From assembly GCF_004698125.1 (NCBI RefSeq), contig NZ_ML214297.1, positions 1,896,891 to 1,960,890 of the forward strand: 64,000 nucleotides of DNA. The letters run 5' to 3'. A program made the translations under genes and the position numbers. Of this stretch, positions 53,382 to 61,900 are shown one piece after another. Position 1 is the stretch's first letter, and the number at the start of each line of letters is the position of its first letter. The notes under the pieces were generated by a model. It was not told the DNA's origin. It did no database searches and saw nothing but the letters and a program-made list of their open reading frames with translations. This stretch comes from Halosimplex halophilum (GTDB lineage Archaea; Halobacteriota; Halobacteria; Halobacteriales; Haloarculaceae).

Positions 53382-53764
53382 GCGACAAAGCCAGGGACGG
53401 CGCGTTCGACGACTGGCTCGACAGCGTCGAGGACGGCGAGGGGTACTACGTCGAGTGCGAGAACGGCCACGGCTGGCTCCCGCCGCGGCGGGTCTGCCCC
53501 GACTGCGGGAGCCGCGAGCTCTCGGAGACGCCGCTGCCCGACGCCGGCGAGGTGGCGACCTACACCGAGGTGTCGGTCGCGACGCCGCAGTTCAGCGCCG
53601 ACACCCCCTACGTCACCGCCATCGTCGACTACGGCCCCGTCCGCGTGACCGGCCTGCTCCGCGGCGTCGACCCCGACGAGGTCGAGGTGGGGATGCCCGT
53701 CGGGGTCGGCGTGGGCGAGCGCGAGACCACCGGCGACCGCGCGGTCGTCTTCCGTCCGCGGTAG
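53378..53764 (+). CDS. zinc-ribbon OB-fold protein (DUF35)
   Basis: The 128-residue partner of the thiolase has a four-Cys-type ribbon (CENGHGWLPPRRVCPDCGS) and an OB-fold (VATYTEVSVATPQFSADTPY, VTGLLRGVDPDEVEVG). In archaea DUF35 proteins bridge thiolase and HMG-CoA synthase, or thiolase and CoA substrates. ATGA overlap with the thiolase supports a joint role. Confidence 0.88.
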   Translation: MSDKARDGAFDDWLDSVEDGEGYYVECENGHGWLPPRRVCPDCGSRELSETPLPDAGEVATYTEVSVATPQFSADTPYVTAIVDYGPVRVTGLLRGVDPDEVEVGMPVGVGVGERETTGDRAVVFRPR

Positions 53765-53798
53765 CCGCGACGGCCGCGCTCGTGGGACGGCCGAGGGT

Positions 53799-54605
53799 CT
53801 ACTCCGGGTCCGCCGACCGCGGCCCGTCGAACCCGCCGAGCCACCCGTCGACCGCCGACTTCACGGCGCCGGTCGTGCTCCCGACGTGGAGCATCTGGTA
53901 GCCCTCCTCGGCCTTCTCGTTCACGTCGTCCATCCCGAAACCCAGTCCGCCCAGCGCCACGTCCGACTCGACCGCCGTCGAGCGGATCCGCTCGATGCCC
54001 TCCTCGACCTCCGGGTGGTCGAGTTCGCCGGGGTGGCCCAGCGAGACGGACAGGTCGAGCGGGCCGGCGAAGACGAAGTCCAGTTCCGGCACGGCGACGA
54101 TGTCGTCGATGGCGTCGACGGCCTCGCTGTTCTCGACGGTCACGCCGAAGAAGACCTCCTCGTCCTCGGTGGCGACGTAGTCGTCGGCCAGCCCCCAGCG
54201 CCGCGCCCGGGGGTTGGCCATGCCGCGGTCGCCCGGTTCGCCGTCGTACTCGAACCGGGTCGCCCGCGCGGCGCGCTCGACCTCCTCGACGCCGCTGACC
54301 CGCGAGAGGAAGACGTTCCGGACGCCCGCGTCCAGCACCTTCCGGACCAGCGCGGGCTCGGTCGTCGGCACGCGCGCGAGGACCTCGGTTCCCGTCCCCT
54401 CGGCGGCCCGCAGCAGGTCCTCCATCGCGGTCGCGTCCCACGGGCTGGGGCCGCCGTGTTCGAAGTCGAGCCAGACGAAGTCGACGCCGAGTTCGCCGTA
54501 GAACTCGACGAGCGTCGGGCTGTACGTGTTGTCGAGGACGCCCAGCGCGACCTCGCCGGCCTCGATGCGGTCCCTGACTGCGTTCCCGCGGTGGTCGTCG
54601 ACCAT
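53799..54605 (-). CDS. HpcH/HpaI family aldolase
   Basis: The 268-residue protein of the class II 2-keto-3-deoxy acid aldolase family has LGVLDNTYSPTLVEFYGELG, DFVWLDFEHGGPSPWD, VLDAGVRNVFLSRVSGVEE, FVFAGPLDLSVSLGHPGE and LGGLGFGMDDV. It cleaves or forms 2-keto-3-deoxy sugar acids with pyruvate. ATG at 54605 is preceded by CACGCTTACGGCC (54626-54638), the same 13 bp as before purE. It may serve sugar-acid breakdown with the Gfo6-like dehydrogenase 2.4 kb away. Confidence 0.85.
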   Translation of the reverse strand: MVDDHRGNAVRDRIEAGEVALGVLDNTYSPTLVEFYGELGVDFVWLDFEHGGPSPWDATAMEDLLRAAEGTGTEVLARVPTTEPALVRKVLDAGVRNVFLSRVSGVEEVERAARATRFEYDGEPGDRGMANPRARRWGLADDYVATEDEEVFFGVTVENSEAVDAIDDIVAVPELDFVFAGPLDLSVSLGHPGELDHPEVEEGIERIRSTAVESDVALGGLGFGMDDVNEKAEEGYQMLHVGSTTGAVKSAVDGWLGGFDGPRSADPE

Positions 54606-54785
54606 GCGTCCGAGTCGGCCGGCGCGGCCGTAAGCGTGGTGCCGGCGACAGCCACGGGGAGAGCCGGTCACCGGTCTCCCCGAATCTCAGGTCGGCGGCG
54701 GGCCCGTCCGTCACTGCGGACGGGCGGTGAGCGGACGACCCGCGCCGATACACCCTTTTGTATTGCCAGGATGATAGGCCGATCT

Positions 54786-55088
54786 ATGCCCTCCAGGGTC
54801 GAGGAGGTCGTCTTCAGTGAGCCCCCCGGACGCGTTCACGCACTCGTGATGTTCTCCGGCGCGCTGGCCATGCTGAGTATCTACGTCTACTACGACCTCC
54901 TGCTCGGCGGGAGCTCCGCCAGTTCGCTCGTGATGGCGGTGGGGTTCGCCCTCTCCGGGGTCGCCGAGGGCCTCCCGGCCGAGCGCCGGCGGCTGGCGGG
55001 CGGACTGCGTATCGCCGCGATCCTCTGGTTGACCGGGCTTCTCGCGCTCCTCGTCCTCGCTCCCGAGGCCGTCCTCGGGTCGCAGTAG
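54786..55088 (+). CDS. small membrane protein, unknown
   Basis: This 100-residue protein has a cytoplasmic N-terminus (MPSRVEEVVFSEPPGR) and three predicted helices (about 18-38, 43-60 and 75-95). No family recognised. TTTTGTATTG (54753-54762) lies 25-30 bp before the start. Confidence 0.6.
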   Translation: MPSRVEEVVFSEPPGRVHALVMFSGALAMLSIYVYYDLLLGGSSASSLVMAVGFALSGVAEGLPAERRRLAGGLRIAAILWLTGLLALLVLAPEAVLGSQ

Positions 55089-55178
55089 GTTCTCCCGGTC
55101 GCCGTGGCGAGGAACCGTGCACCGTCGGTTTCCCACACCCAAAGCCACTTTCTCCGGGCGTCCGTACCCATCTCTGTC

Positions 55179-55745
55179 ATGGTCGCACTCGACTCCGAGG
55201 AGGACGCGCTCGACCGCGGCGACGCCGCACCGGACTTCGAACTGCCCGGCGTCGACGGGGAGACCCACACGCTCGACGACTTCGCCGACAGCGACGCCCT
55301 GCTGGTGGTGTTCACCTGCAACCACTGCCCGTACGCCCGGGCGAAGTTCGACGAGCTGAACGCCCTGGCCGACGAGTACGACGACGCGGCCGTCGTCGGG
55401 ATCAACCCCAACGACGCCGAGGAGTACCCGGAGGACTCCTTCGAGAAGATGGTCGAGTACGTCGAGAGCGGGAACGTCCAGTACGACGCCTACCTGCGCG
55501 ACGAGAGCCAGGAAGTCGCGGCGGAGTACGGCGCGGCCTGCACGCCGGACCCGTTCCTGTTCGCCCGCGAGGACGGCGAGTTCCGCCTGGCGTACCACGG
55601 CCGGCTGGACGACGCGCTGAACCCCGACGACGAGCCCACCGAGCGGGAGATGAAACAGCTCATCGACCGCGTGCTCGCCGGCGAGGCGATCGACGACGAG
55701 TTCAAACCGAGTCGGGGCTGCTCGATCAAGTGGAGAGACGAGTAG
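55179..55745 (+). CDS. peroxiredoxin/thioredoxin-like protein (AhpC-TSA fold)
   Basis: The 188-residue protein has APDFELPGVDGETHTLDDF, VVFTCNHCPYARAKFDELN (CxxC as CNHC), EYGAACTPDPFLF (cis-Pro region) and a C-terminal Cys in PSRGCSIKW. This pattern is the thioredoxin-family subgroup common in marine and halophilic prokaryotes, likely a thiol oxidoreductase and not a classical peroxidase. The final GCSIKW tail is a family mark. Confidence 0.85.
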   Translation: MVALDSEEDALDRGDAAPDFELPGVDGETHTLDDFADSDALLVVFTCNHCPYARAKFDELNALADEYDDAAVVGINPNDAEEYPEDSFEKMVEYVESGNVQYDAYLRDESQEVAAEYGAACTPDPFLFAREDGEFRLAYHGRLDDALNPDDEPTEREMKQLIDRVLAGEAIDDEFKPSRGCSIKWRDE

Positions 55746-55769
55746 GGAGTCGGAACCGCGGTTCCGTCC

Positions 55770-56966
55770 TCAATCGAGGCCCAGCGACGCGGACGCGTAG
55801 CGGATCTCGCAGCGACCGTCGGCGACGTGCGTCGAGGTCATCTGGAGTAGCTCCTCCCCGCCGGCGACGGGGACCAGGGGCGTCGTCCAGCCGACGGTCC
55901 CGTGGCCCGTGTCGAACTCGTCGGCGAACGCCAGCGGCGCCTCGACGGGACTCCAGTCGGCGAACTCCGCGAAGTCGGCCGTCGCCAGGAGTGTCCGCCC
56001 ACTTCCGGGGGCCTGCTCGCCGTCGTCGGTCCGGAGCGTCTTCGCCGACGCCACGACCGTTCCGTCGGACCCGCCGGCGGGCGTCCACGTCACGTACGGC
56101 CCGTTCGTGAGTCGGTGACCCTCGGCGGTGCGGACGGGTGACCCGAGGTCCGCCGGGTCGCCCCAGTCGCGCCCGTCGGGCGAGGTCTTCACGAAGATGG
56201 CCCCCTCGTGGGTCGGCCCGACGACCTCGAAAGTCAACACGTAGCGGCCGTCCGGGAGTCGCGCCACGACGGGCATCCCCGGCCGGTCTGCGCCGTTGGG
56301 GACGGCCGCGTCGAACACCTCCTCGTCCCAGGTCTGCCCGCCGTCGACCGAGCGCCGGTGGCCGACGAGCTGGTCGTAGCCCCCCTCGCGGTGGCGCTCG
56401 TCGGCGAAGTAACAGACCAGGTCGCCGCCGGCGTCGAGCGCGAGTTCTGGTTCCCAGACCGGCGTCTCGTCGGCCTGCGGGACCGCGCGCCCGCCCTCGG
56501 CGACCGCGCTGACGTGCGACCACGAACGGCCGCCGTCCTCGCTGGCGTACACGTCGATGCTCGTCCGCGAGCGGTCGTCGGGGATCGAGTTGCCCGCGGC
56601 CAGTATCGTCCCCGCGTCCCAGGGACCGACCGATTGCGGGAGTTCGAACAGCACGGGCTGGTAGCGCAGCCCCCAGCCGTTTTGGGTGTCGCGGATCGCC
56701 GAGAACGGCTCCCACGTCTCCCCGCCGTCGGTGCTTCGGTAGACCGGGAAGTACGGCCGGTCGTCCGGGACCGACCCGTCGTACTCGTCGGCGAACGGGT
56801 CGGTGCAGTCGGGATCGGCGCTCGCGTAGTGTTCGAACGTCGCCAGCAGCGTCTCGCCGCTAGCGCCGTCGTGGTCCAGCCGCTCGACACGGGGGTACAT
56901 CGCGCCCGCGGCCGGCGCGTCGTCGGGCGGCGCGTACAGTACGTCCCCGTCGTGTGATCGGGTCAT
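55770..56966 (-). CDS. sialidase-like beta-propeller protein
   Basis: The 398-residue protein has at least three Asp-box repeats: YRSTDGGETW, ASEDGGRSW and RSVDGGQTW, the mark of six-bladed sialidase/exo-alpha-sialidase folds. There is no signal peptide. Archaeal members are of unknown substrate, and not all such proteins cleave sialic acid. The ATG at 56966 follows a TATA-like GCTTAGTGG. It ends 25 bp past the peroxiredoxin gene, convergent. Confidence 0.75.
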   Translation of the reverse strand: MTRSHDGDVLYAPPDDAPAAGAMYPRVERLDHDGASGETLLATFEHYASADPDCTDPFADEYDGSVPDDRPYFPVYRSTDGGETWEPFSAIRDTQNGWGLRYQPVLFELPQSVGPWDAGTILAAGNSIPDDRSRTSIDVYASEDGGRSWSHVSAVAEGGRAVPQADETPVWEPELALDAGGDLVCYFADERHREGGYDQLVGHRRSVDGGQTWDEEVFDAAVPNGADRPGMPVVARLPDGRYVLTFEVVGPTHEGAIFVKTSPDGRDWGDPADLGSPVRTAEGHRLTNGPYVTWTPAGGSDGTVVASAKTLRTDDGEQAPGSGRTLLATADFAEFADWSPVEAPLAFADEFDTGHGTVGWTTPLVPVAGGEELLQMTSTHVADGRCEIRYASASLGLD

Positions 56967-57043
56967 ACCGGCCCGTCCGCGGCCGGCCACTAAGCTCCGG
57001 GTGGTCCGGAGCTGAAAGCTGCAGGGCTCCCGTTCCGCCTCGC

Positions 57044-58114
57044 TCACAGGTCGAGTTCGACGCGCTGGCCGCTCTCGGCGGATTCGTAGAGGGCTTCGAT
57101 AGCGCGCATGTCGACCATGCCGTGTTCGCCGTCGGGTTCGGGGTCGAGCCCGCGCTGGAGGTAGTTGGCGAAGTAGTCACACTCCTCGCGCATCTGGTCG
57201 ACCGGCTCCGGCCGGTACTCGCCCTCGATGTCCGGACCGGACACGCGGAGCACCTTCCGGGTGTTCGGGAAGAACAGCCCCTCGATGGTCAGTTCGCCCT
57301 CGGTGCCGACGAACCGGAGGCTCGACGTGACGGTGGCGCTGTGGGAGACCGTACACGAGGCGAGCTTGCCGTCTGGGAACTCGAGCTGAAAGGCCCCGTG
57401 CTCGTCGGTGCCCTCGTAGGCCGGCTGTTCGGACTCCGTCCGGGCGTACACCGCCTGGGGGTCCTCCTCCAGGATGAACCGGATCGTGTTCAGCGGGTAG
57501 ATCCCGATGTCGTTGAGCGTCGTCCCGCCGGAAAGATCGGGGTCGAACCGCCAGCTCGTCTCGTCGACGGCGTCGAGGATCGTGTCCGACATGTGCCCGA
57601 CGATGGAGACCACGTCGCCGATGGCGCCCGCCCGGATCAGTTCCCGGGCGCGACGAGCGGTCGGTTCGGTCTGCAGGCGGTAGGCGACCATCAGCGGCAC
57701 GTCCGCCTCGCGACAGGCGTCGACGGCCGCACGGGCGTCCTCGACGGTCGCCTCCAGGGGCTTCTCGCAGAGGACCGCCTTGTCGTGTGCGGCCGCGGCC
57801 GCCACGTTGTCGCGGTGGAGCCCGTTCGGCGTACAGATGTACACCGCGTCGTAGGCGTCGGTGGCCGCGCCGTCGGCCCACTCCTCGTAGGTGAGCGTCG
57901 CCTCGATCCCCTCCACGTCGGCCGCGACGTCCTCGGCCTTCTCCGTGCTGGAACTGACCAGGACCGTCGTCGTGCAGTGGTCGGCGCTCTCGACGGCGGG
58001 GATCGTTTGCTCGCGCGTCCACCACCCGAGCCCGACCATGGCGAACCGGATCGGGTCGGCGTCGGTCGGCTCCTCCCAGTCGCGGGCACTGAAGCTGTCG
58101 AGGTCGACTCCCAT
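57044..58114 (-). CDS. Gfo/Idh/MocA oxidoreductase, D-xylose dehydrogenase (Gfo6) type
   Basis: The 356-residue protein has RFAMVGLGWWTREQTIPAVE (NAD(P)-binding loop), AVYICTPNGLHRDNV, AVLCEKPLEATVEDA (catalytic Lys) and DIGIYPLNTIRFIL. The MGVDLDSFSARDWEEP start and GWWTRE string match haloarchaeal D-xylose 1-dehydrogenase (Gfo6/Xdh), which opens pentose oxidation to 2-oxoglutarate. That substrate is inference from family resemblance. GATTATCTG lies 27 bp upstream. Confidence 0.82.
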   Translation of the reverse strand: MGVDLDSFSARDWEEPTDADPIRFAMVGLGWWTREQTIPAVESADHCTTTVLVSSSTEKAEDVAADVEGIEATLTYEEWADGAATDAYDAVYICTPNGLHRDNVAAAAAHDKAVLCEKPLEATVEDARAAVDACREADVPLMVAYRLQTEPTARRARELIRAGAIGDVVSIVGHMSDTILDAVDETSWRFDPDLSGGTTLNDIGIYPLNTIRFILEEDPQAVYARTESEQPAYEGTDEHGAFQLEFPDGKLASCTVSHSATVTSSLRFVGTEGELTIEGLFFPNTRKVLRVSGPDIEGEYRPEPVDQMREECDYFANYLQRGLDPEPDGEHGMVDMRAIEALYESAESGQRVELDL

Positions 58115-58240
58115 GCGCGAGGACTCGCTGCCCACCACAGATAATCTTCACGCAACCACTGCGACGCTCGCGCGAACAACAGTGCGCCCCAGACGGACCG
58201 GAGCCACAACAGCAAAGTGCGGACCCGCGGATCCCCGGGT

Positions 58241-59221
58241 ATGAAGGCGACCGCGAAGGCCCACCCGATCCAGGGGCTGGTCAAGTACCACGGGATGCGC
58301 GACGAACAGCTGCGACACCCGTACCACGACTCCATCAGCCTCTGCACCGCGCCGAGCCACACGAAGACGACCGCCGAGTTCGACCCCGCGCTCGACGGAG
58401 ACGAGTACGTCGTCGACGGCGACCCCGTCGAGGGGAAGGGCGCCGACCGCATCCGCACCGTCGTCGACGAGGTCCGCGACCGGGCCGGTATCGACCACCG
58501 CGTCCGCTTCGTCTCGGAGAACTCCTTCCCGACGAACATCGGCTTCGGCTCCTCGGCCTCCGGGTTCGCCGCGGCCGCGATGGCCCTCTCGGAGGCCGCG
58601 GGGCTGGACCTGACTCGACCGGAGGTCTCCGCCATCGCCCGCCGTGGCTCGGCCTCGGCCGCCCGCGCGGTCACGGGCGCCTACTCGCACCTGCGCACCG
58701 GCGCCGACGACGAGGACTGCCGCTCGGAGCGCATCGACGTGGCCGACGAACTGGAGGAGGAGGTCCGCGTCGTCGCCGGGATGGTCCCCAGCTACAAGGA
58801 GACCGACTCCGCCCACGCCGAGGCCGCCGAGAGCCACATGTTCGAGGGCCGGATGGCCCACATCCACGGCCAGATCGCGAAGATGCGGAGCGAACTCCGC
58901 GACGGCGACTTCCACGACGCCTTCGAGCGCGCGGAGCACGACTCGCTGTCGCTCGCGGCGACGACGATGACCGGCCCCTCCGGGTGGGTGTACTGGCAGC
59001 CCCGCACCATCGAGATCTTCAATACGGTCCGCGAGCTGCGCGCCGAGGAGGATCTGCCGGTCTACTTCTCGGTCGACACCGGCGCGAGCGTCTACGTCAA
59101 CACCACGGCCGAACACGTCGGCCGCGTCGAGGAGGCCGTCGCCGGCTGCGGCGTCGACACCCGCGTCTGGGAGGTCGGCGGCCCCGCCGCGATCCTCGAC
59201 GAGAGCGAAGCGCTGTTCTGA
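58241..59221 (+). CDS. mvaD: phosphomevalonate decarboxylase (mevalonate pathway)
   Basis: The 326-residue GHMP-superfamily protein has KAHPIQGLVKYHG, SFPTNIGFGSSASGFAAAAM (ATP loop), RRGSASAARAVTGAYSHLR and YFSVDTGASVYVNTT. In haloarchaea this enzyme decarboxylates phosphomevalonate to isopentenyl phosphate for isoprenoid lipids. ATG at 58241 (MKATAKAHPIQG) matches the family. It diverges from the Gfo6-like gene. Confidence 0.9.
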   Translation: MKATAKAHPIQGLVKYHGMRDEQLRHPYHDSISLCTAPSHTKTTAEFDPALDGDEYVVDGDPVEGKGADRIRTVVDEVRDRAGIDHRVRFVSENSFPTNIGFGSSASGFAAAAMALSEAAGLDLTRPEVSAIARRGSASAARAVTGAYSHLRTGADDEDCRSERIDVADELEEEVRVVAGMVPSYKETDSAHAEAAESHMFEGRMAHIHGQIAKMRSELRDGDFHDAFERAEHDSLSLAATTMTGPSGWVYWQPRTIEIFNTVRELRAEEDLPVYFSVDTGASVYVNTTAEHVGRVEEAVAGCGVDTRVWEVGGPAAILDESEALF

Positions 59222-59227
59222 GCGGAC

Positions 59228-60175
59228 TCACTCCCCGTCGTCTTCGGGCCGCACGGACAGCACGGGGACGGCGACGTTGCGGATCAGCCGCTCGGTCGTG
59301 CTTCCCAGCAGCACCCGGTCGAGGCCGGAGTGGCCGTGGGTCCCCATCGCCACGAAGTCGATCCCCGCGTCGTCGACGTAGTCGACCAGCATCGACCCGG
59401 GCGACCCCTCCCCGACCTCGGTGACGGCGTCGACGCCCGCCTCGCGGGCGCGCTCGGCGACGCGTTCCGTCGCCTCCTCGCCGTTCTCGATCATGGGTTC
59501 CAGCAGGTCGCCGCCGGCCGCGGCCGTCGCCCCCGCTCCGCCGGCGCCGGCCGCGACGCCCGCGCCGCCCGCGACCGCGCTCACGTCGACGACGTGGACC
59601 GCGTGGACGGTGGCGTCGAAGGCGTCGGCGACGGCGATCCCGTGGTCGACCGCCGCCTCGGCCGCGTCGCTGCCGTCCGTGGGCACCAGCACGTCGTCGT
59701 AATCGAGAGCGGGGTCGCCACCGGCCGCCGCGTCGCCGGTCGCGGACTCGCCTCCGGTCTCCCTGACCGTGACGACCGGGACCGGCGACTCGCGGACCAC
59801 CTGCGCGCTCGTACTGCCCGTGAGCACGCGGTCGACCGCCGAGCGCCCGTGGGTCCCGAGGACGACGAGGTCGTTGTCGGCCGCCCGGTCGAGGATGGTC
59901 TCCGCCGGGTCGCCCTCGACGACGGCTGTCTCCACCGCCCGGTCGGTGGCCCGCTCGGCCACGGAGTCGACGGACCGCCGCGCTTCGGTCTCCAGGCGGT
60001 CGCGGTACTCCTCGTCGACGCCGCCGGCGTCGAACGGCCCCGCGGCCTCGTCGAGGTCGACGACGCCGAGTACCTCTACGGACGCGTCGAGCGCTGCGGC
60101 CAGCGCGAGCGCGTGGTCGGCGGCCCGGTCGGCCGTCGGACTCCCGTCGGTGGGCGCGAGGATCGACTCGTACAT
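59228..60175 (-). CDS. tandem universal stress protein (two UspA domains)
   Basis: The 315-residue protein has two UspA domains: 1-150 (YESILAPTDGSPTADRAADH, GTHGRSAVDRVLTGSTSAQV) and 165-315 (DDVLVPTDGSDAAEAAVDHG, GTHGHSGLDRVLLGSTTERL). Both keep the ATP-binding G2xG9xG(S/T) motif. A Gly/Ala-rich insert (GGAGVAAGAGGAGATAAAGG) lies in the second domain. It overlaps nothing and ends 7 bp after mvaD. Confidence 0.9.
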   Translation of the reverse strand: MYESILAPTDGSPTADRAADHALALAAALDASVEVLGVVDLDEAAGPFDAGGVDEEYRDRLETEARRSVDSVAERATDRAVETAVVEGDPAETILDRAADNDLVVLGTHGRSAVDRVLTGSTSAQVVRESPVPVVTVRETGGESATGDAAAGGDPALDYDDVLVPTDGSDAAEAAVDHGIAVADAFDATVHAVHVVDVSAVAGGAGVAAGAGGAGATAAAGGDLLEPMIENGEEATERVAERAREAGVDAVTEVGEGSPGSMLVDYVDDAGIDFVAMGTHGHSGLDRVLLGSTTERLIRNVAVPVLSVRPEDDGE

Positions 60176-60265
60176 ACGCCCGGTTGGATCGCCGGCCGTT
60201 TCAAAGACAGGCCGGCGACCCCCTGCAGACCCTCGACGAACCGAGACACATCGGGGAGCGGGGCC

Positions 60266-60694
60266 TCAGAGCGCCCCGTGGCCGTCGAGACTGCTCGTCA
60301 GTTGGTCGCGGGTCTCCAGGCCCGTGTCGAACCGCTGGAGTATCTGCGACTGGTGGTCCGGGCAGGCGGTGACGACGACCATCCCGTCGTCGACGGCGAC
60401 CATCGGGTGGGTCGTGTCGTAGCGGGCGTTCCGGCAGGCGGGGCAGGCCACGCCGCCGGCCGGATAGTGGTCGAGCACGCGGGCGGCGTCCTCGCTGGTC
60501 AGGCCGCAGATCGTCGAGAAGCGGTCGAGGTGCGTCTCGCAGCTCCGGACCGGGATCGTGAGGTGGTCGAGCAGCAGGAAGGAGACGGTCCGGTCGCTCT
60601 CGTCGTCGATCACCGACTGGCAGGCGTCGCAGCCGACGGCGGGCCGGTCGCCGCGTCCGCCCGGTCCCGACCGCGGGCGCTCCTCGTCGGGCAT
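60266..60694 (-). CDS. zinc-knuckle protein, unknown
   Basis: The 142-residue protein has four CxxC/CxxH-like sites: GCDACQSVID, RSCETHLDR, VACPACRNARYD and TACPDHQSQI. They could bind two zinc ions. No fold is assigned. It faces away from the regulator at 60783, with 88 bp between. Both proteins are cysteine-rich, so they may be linked. Confidence 0.65.
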   Translation of the reverse strand: MPDEERPRSGPGGRGDRPAVGCDACQSVIDDESDRTVSFLLLDHLTIPVRSCETHLDRFSTICGLTSEDAARVLDHYPAGGVACPACRNARYDTTHPMVAVDDGMVVVTACPDHQSQILQRFDTGLETRDQLTSSLDGHGAL

Positions 60695-60782
60695 CGATCC
60701 GACGTGAGAGGTCCAGACGGGTAAGTGGTCGGGTGCCGGAACGGCCCCAACCTATTTCGCGGTGACTCGGGAAGGACCCGAT

Positions 60783-61667
60783 ATGCCGGACGACGACCCG
60801 GACCCGTCGGCCGACGCCGCGCCGGAGGACGCCTTCGCGCTGGTCGGCAACGAGACGCGCGCGGCGATCCTCCGCGCGCTCGGCGAGCGGCCCCACGAGG
60901 GGATCGCCTTCTCCGAGCTACGCGAGCGCGTCGACCCGGGGATGGACAGCGGGCAGTTCAACTACCACCTCTCGCAGCTGGTCGGCGAGTTCGTCGACCG
61001 CGGCGAGGACGGTTACACCCTCCGCTCGGAGGGACTCGCCCTCTACCGCCTCGTCCGCGCGGGGAGCGTCAACCGCCGGGTCTCCCTCGACGCGTTCGAG
61101 ATCGGACTCGACTGCTACTTCTGCGGGGCCCCGGTCGAGGGGTACTACGACGAGGGCACGTTCGAGCTTCGCTGTCCGGACTGCGACCACCTCTACTCGC
61201 ACACGCAGGTGCCCCCCAGCGCCGTCGAGACGGGCGACAGACGCGACGTGCTCGAACGCGTCGACCAGTACAACCGCCACGAGATGCTCGCCTACGCCCG
61301 CGGCGTCTGCCCGACCTGCGTCAACCCCCTGGAGACCGAGTTCGTCCCCGGCGAGGCCGTCTGGAGCGAGGGCAGCGACCGGTTCGACGCCTTCGTCGGC
61401 ACCGACTGCGACAACTGCGGCGCCAGCCAGTACATGTCGGTCGGCCTCGCGCTCCTCTATCACCCCGCCGTCGTCTCCTTCTTCCACGACCACGGCGTCG
61501 ACGTGACGAGCCGTCCCCACTGGGAGTTCGAGTGGGCGATGACCGACCGCCACCTCACCGTCCGCTCGACCGACCCCTGGACCGTCGAACTCGCGATCCC
61601 CTGCGAGGGCGAGACCCTCGAACTCGTCGTCGACGAGGAGCTGTCCGTCGAGGCGACCCGCGTCTGA
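60783..61667 (+). CDS. winged HTH regulator with zinc-finger C-terminal domain
   Basis: The 294-residue protein has an ArsR-type winged helix in residues 15-95 (ALVGNETRAAILRALGERPH, DSGQFNYHLSQLVGEFVDRG) and four zinc-binding pairs: CYFCGAP, CPDCDH, CPTCVN and CDNCGA. The last 90 residues are a beta-rich region. The domain order is typical of a haloarchaeal DUF7351-like regulator; its signal is unknown. TATTTCGCGG (60752-60761) lies about 27 bp before the ATG. Confidence 0.72.
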   Translation: MPDDDPDPSADAAPEDAFALVGNETRAAILRALGERPHEGIAFSELRERVDPGMDSGQFNYHLSQLVGEFVDRGEDGYTLRSEGLALYRLVRAGSVNRRVSLDAFEIGLDCYFCGAPVEGYYDEGTFELRCPDCDHLYSHTQVPPSAVETGDRRDVLERVDQYNRHEMLAYARGVCPTCVNPLETEFVPGEAVWSEGSDRFDAFVGTDCDNCGASQYMSVGLALLYHPAVVSFFHDHGVDVTSRPHWEFEWAMTDRHLTVRSTDPWTVELAIPCEGETLELVVDEELSVEATRV

Positions 61668-61720
61668 ACGGCTCGGACCGTCTCGGACCGCCCCTGCGGG
61701 ACGGACTGGTACTGCTCAGT

Positions 61721-61865
61721 TCAGACCATCTTTTTGCCGGCGGGGTTTCCTCGGTCGCTCCGCTCCCTGCGGGGAACCGCCGGCAAAAACAGGGGTGAAA
61801 AAGGCCACCTCCGCCGTCTCCGACGGCTCCGGTGGTCGAACCGCGCGCCACAGGCGCGCGGATGC
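61721..61865 (-). repeat. structured intergenic element, copy C (inverted)
   Basis: Read on the minus strand it begins GCATCCGCGCGCC and GGCGCGCGGTTCG paired around TGT (+ strand 61841-61861). It continues with a hairpin (61805-61834, CCACC...GGTGG) and the boxes CTTTTTCACCCCTG, then a long hairpin whose arms TTTTTGCCGGCGG and CCGCCGGCAAAAA are perfect over 13 bp (61731-61743 and 61777-61789). It ends AAAAAGATGGTCTGA. Order and boxes match copies A and B. It lies between two convergent genes. Confidence 0.8.
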
Positions 61866-61900
61866 CGACGGTAAGTACGCACGAAAGACCGAACAGCGCC

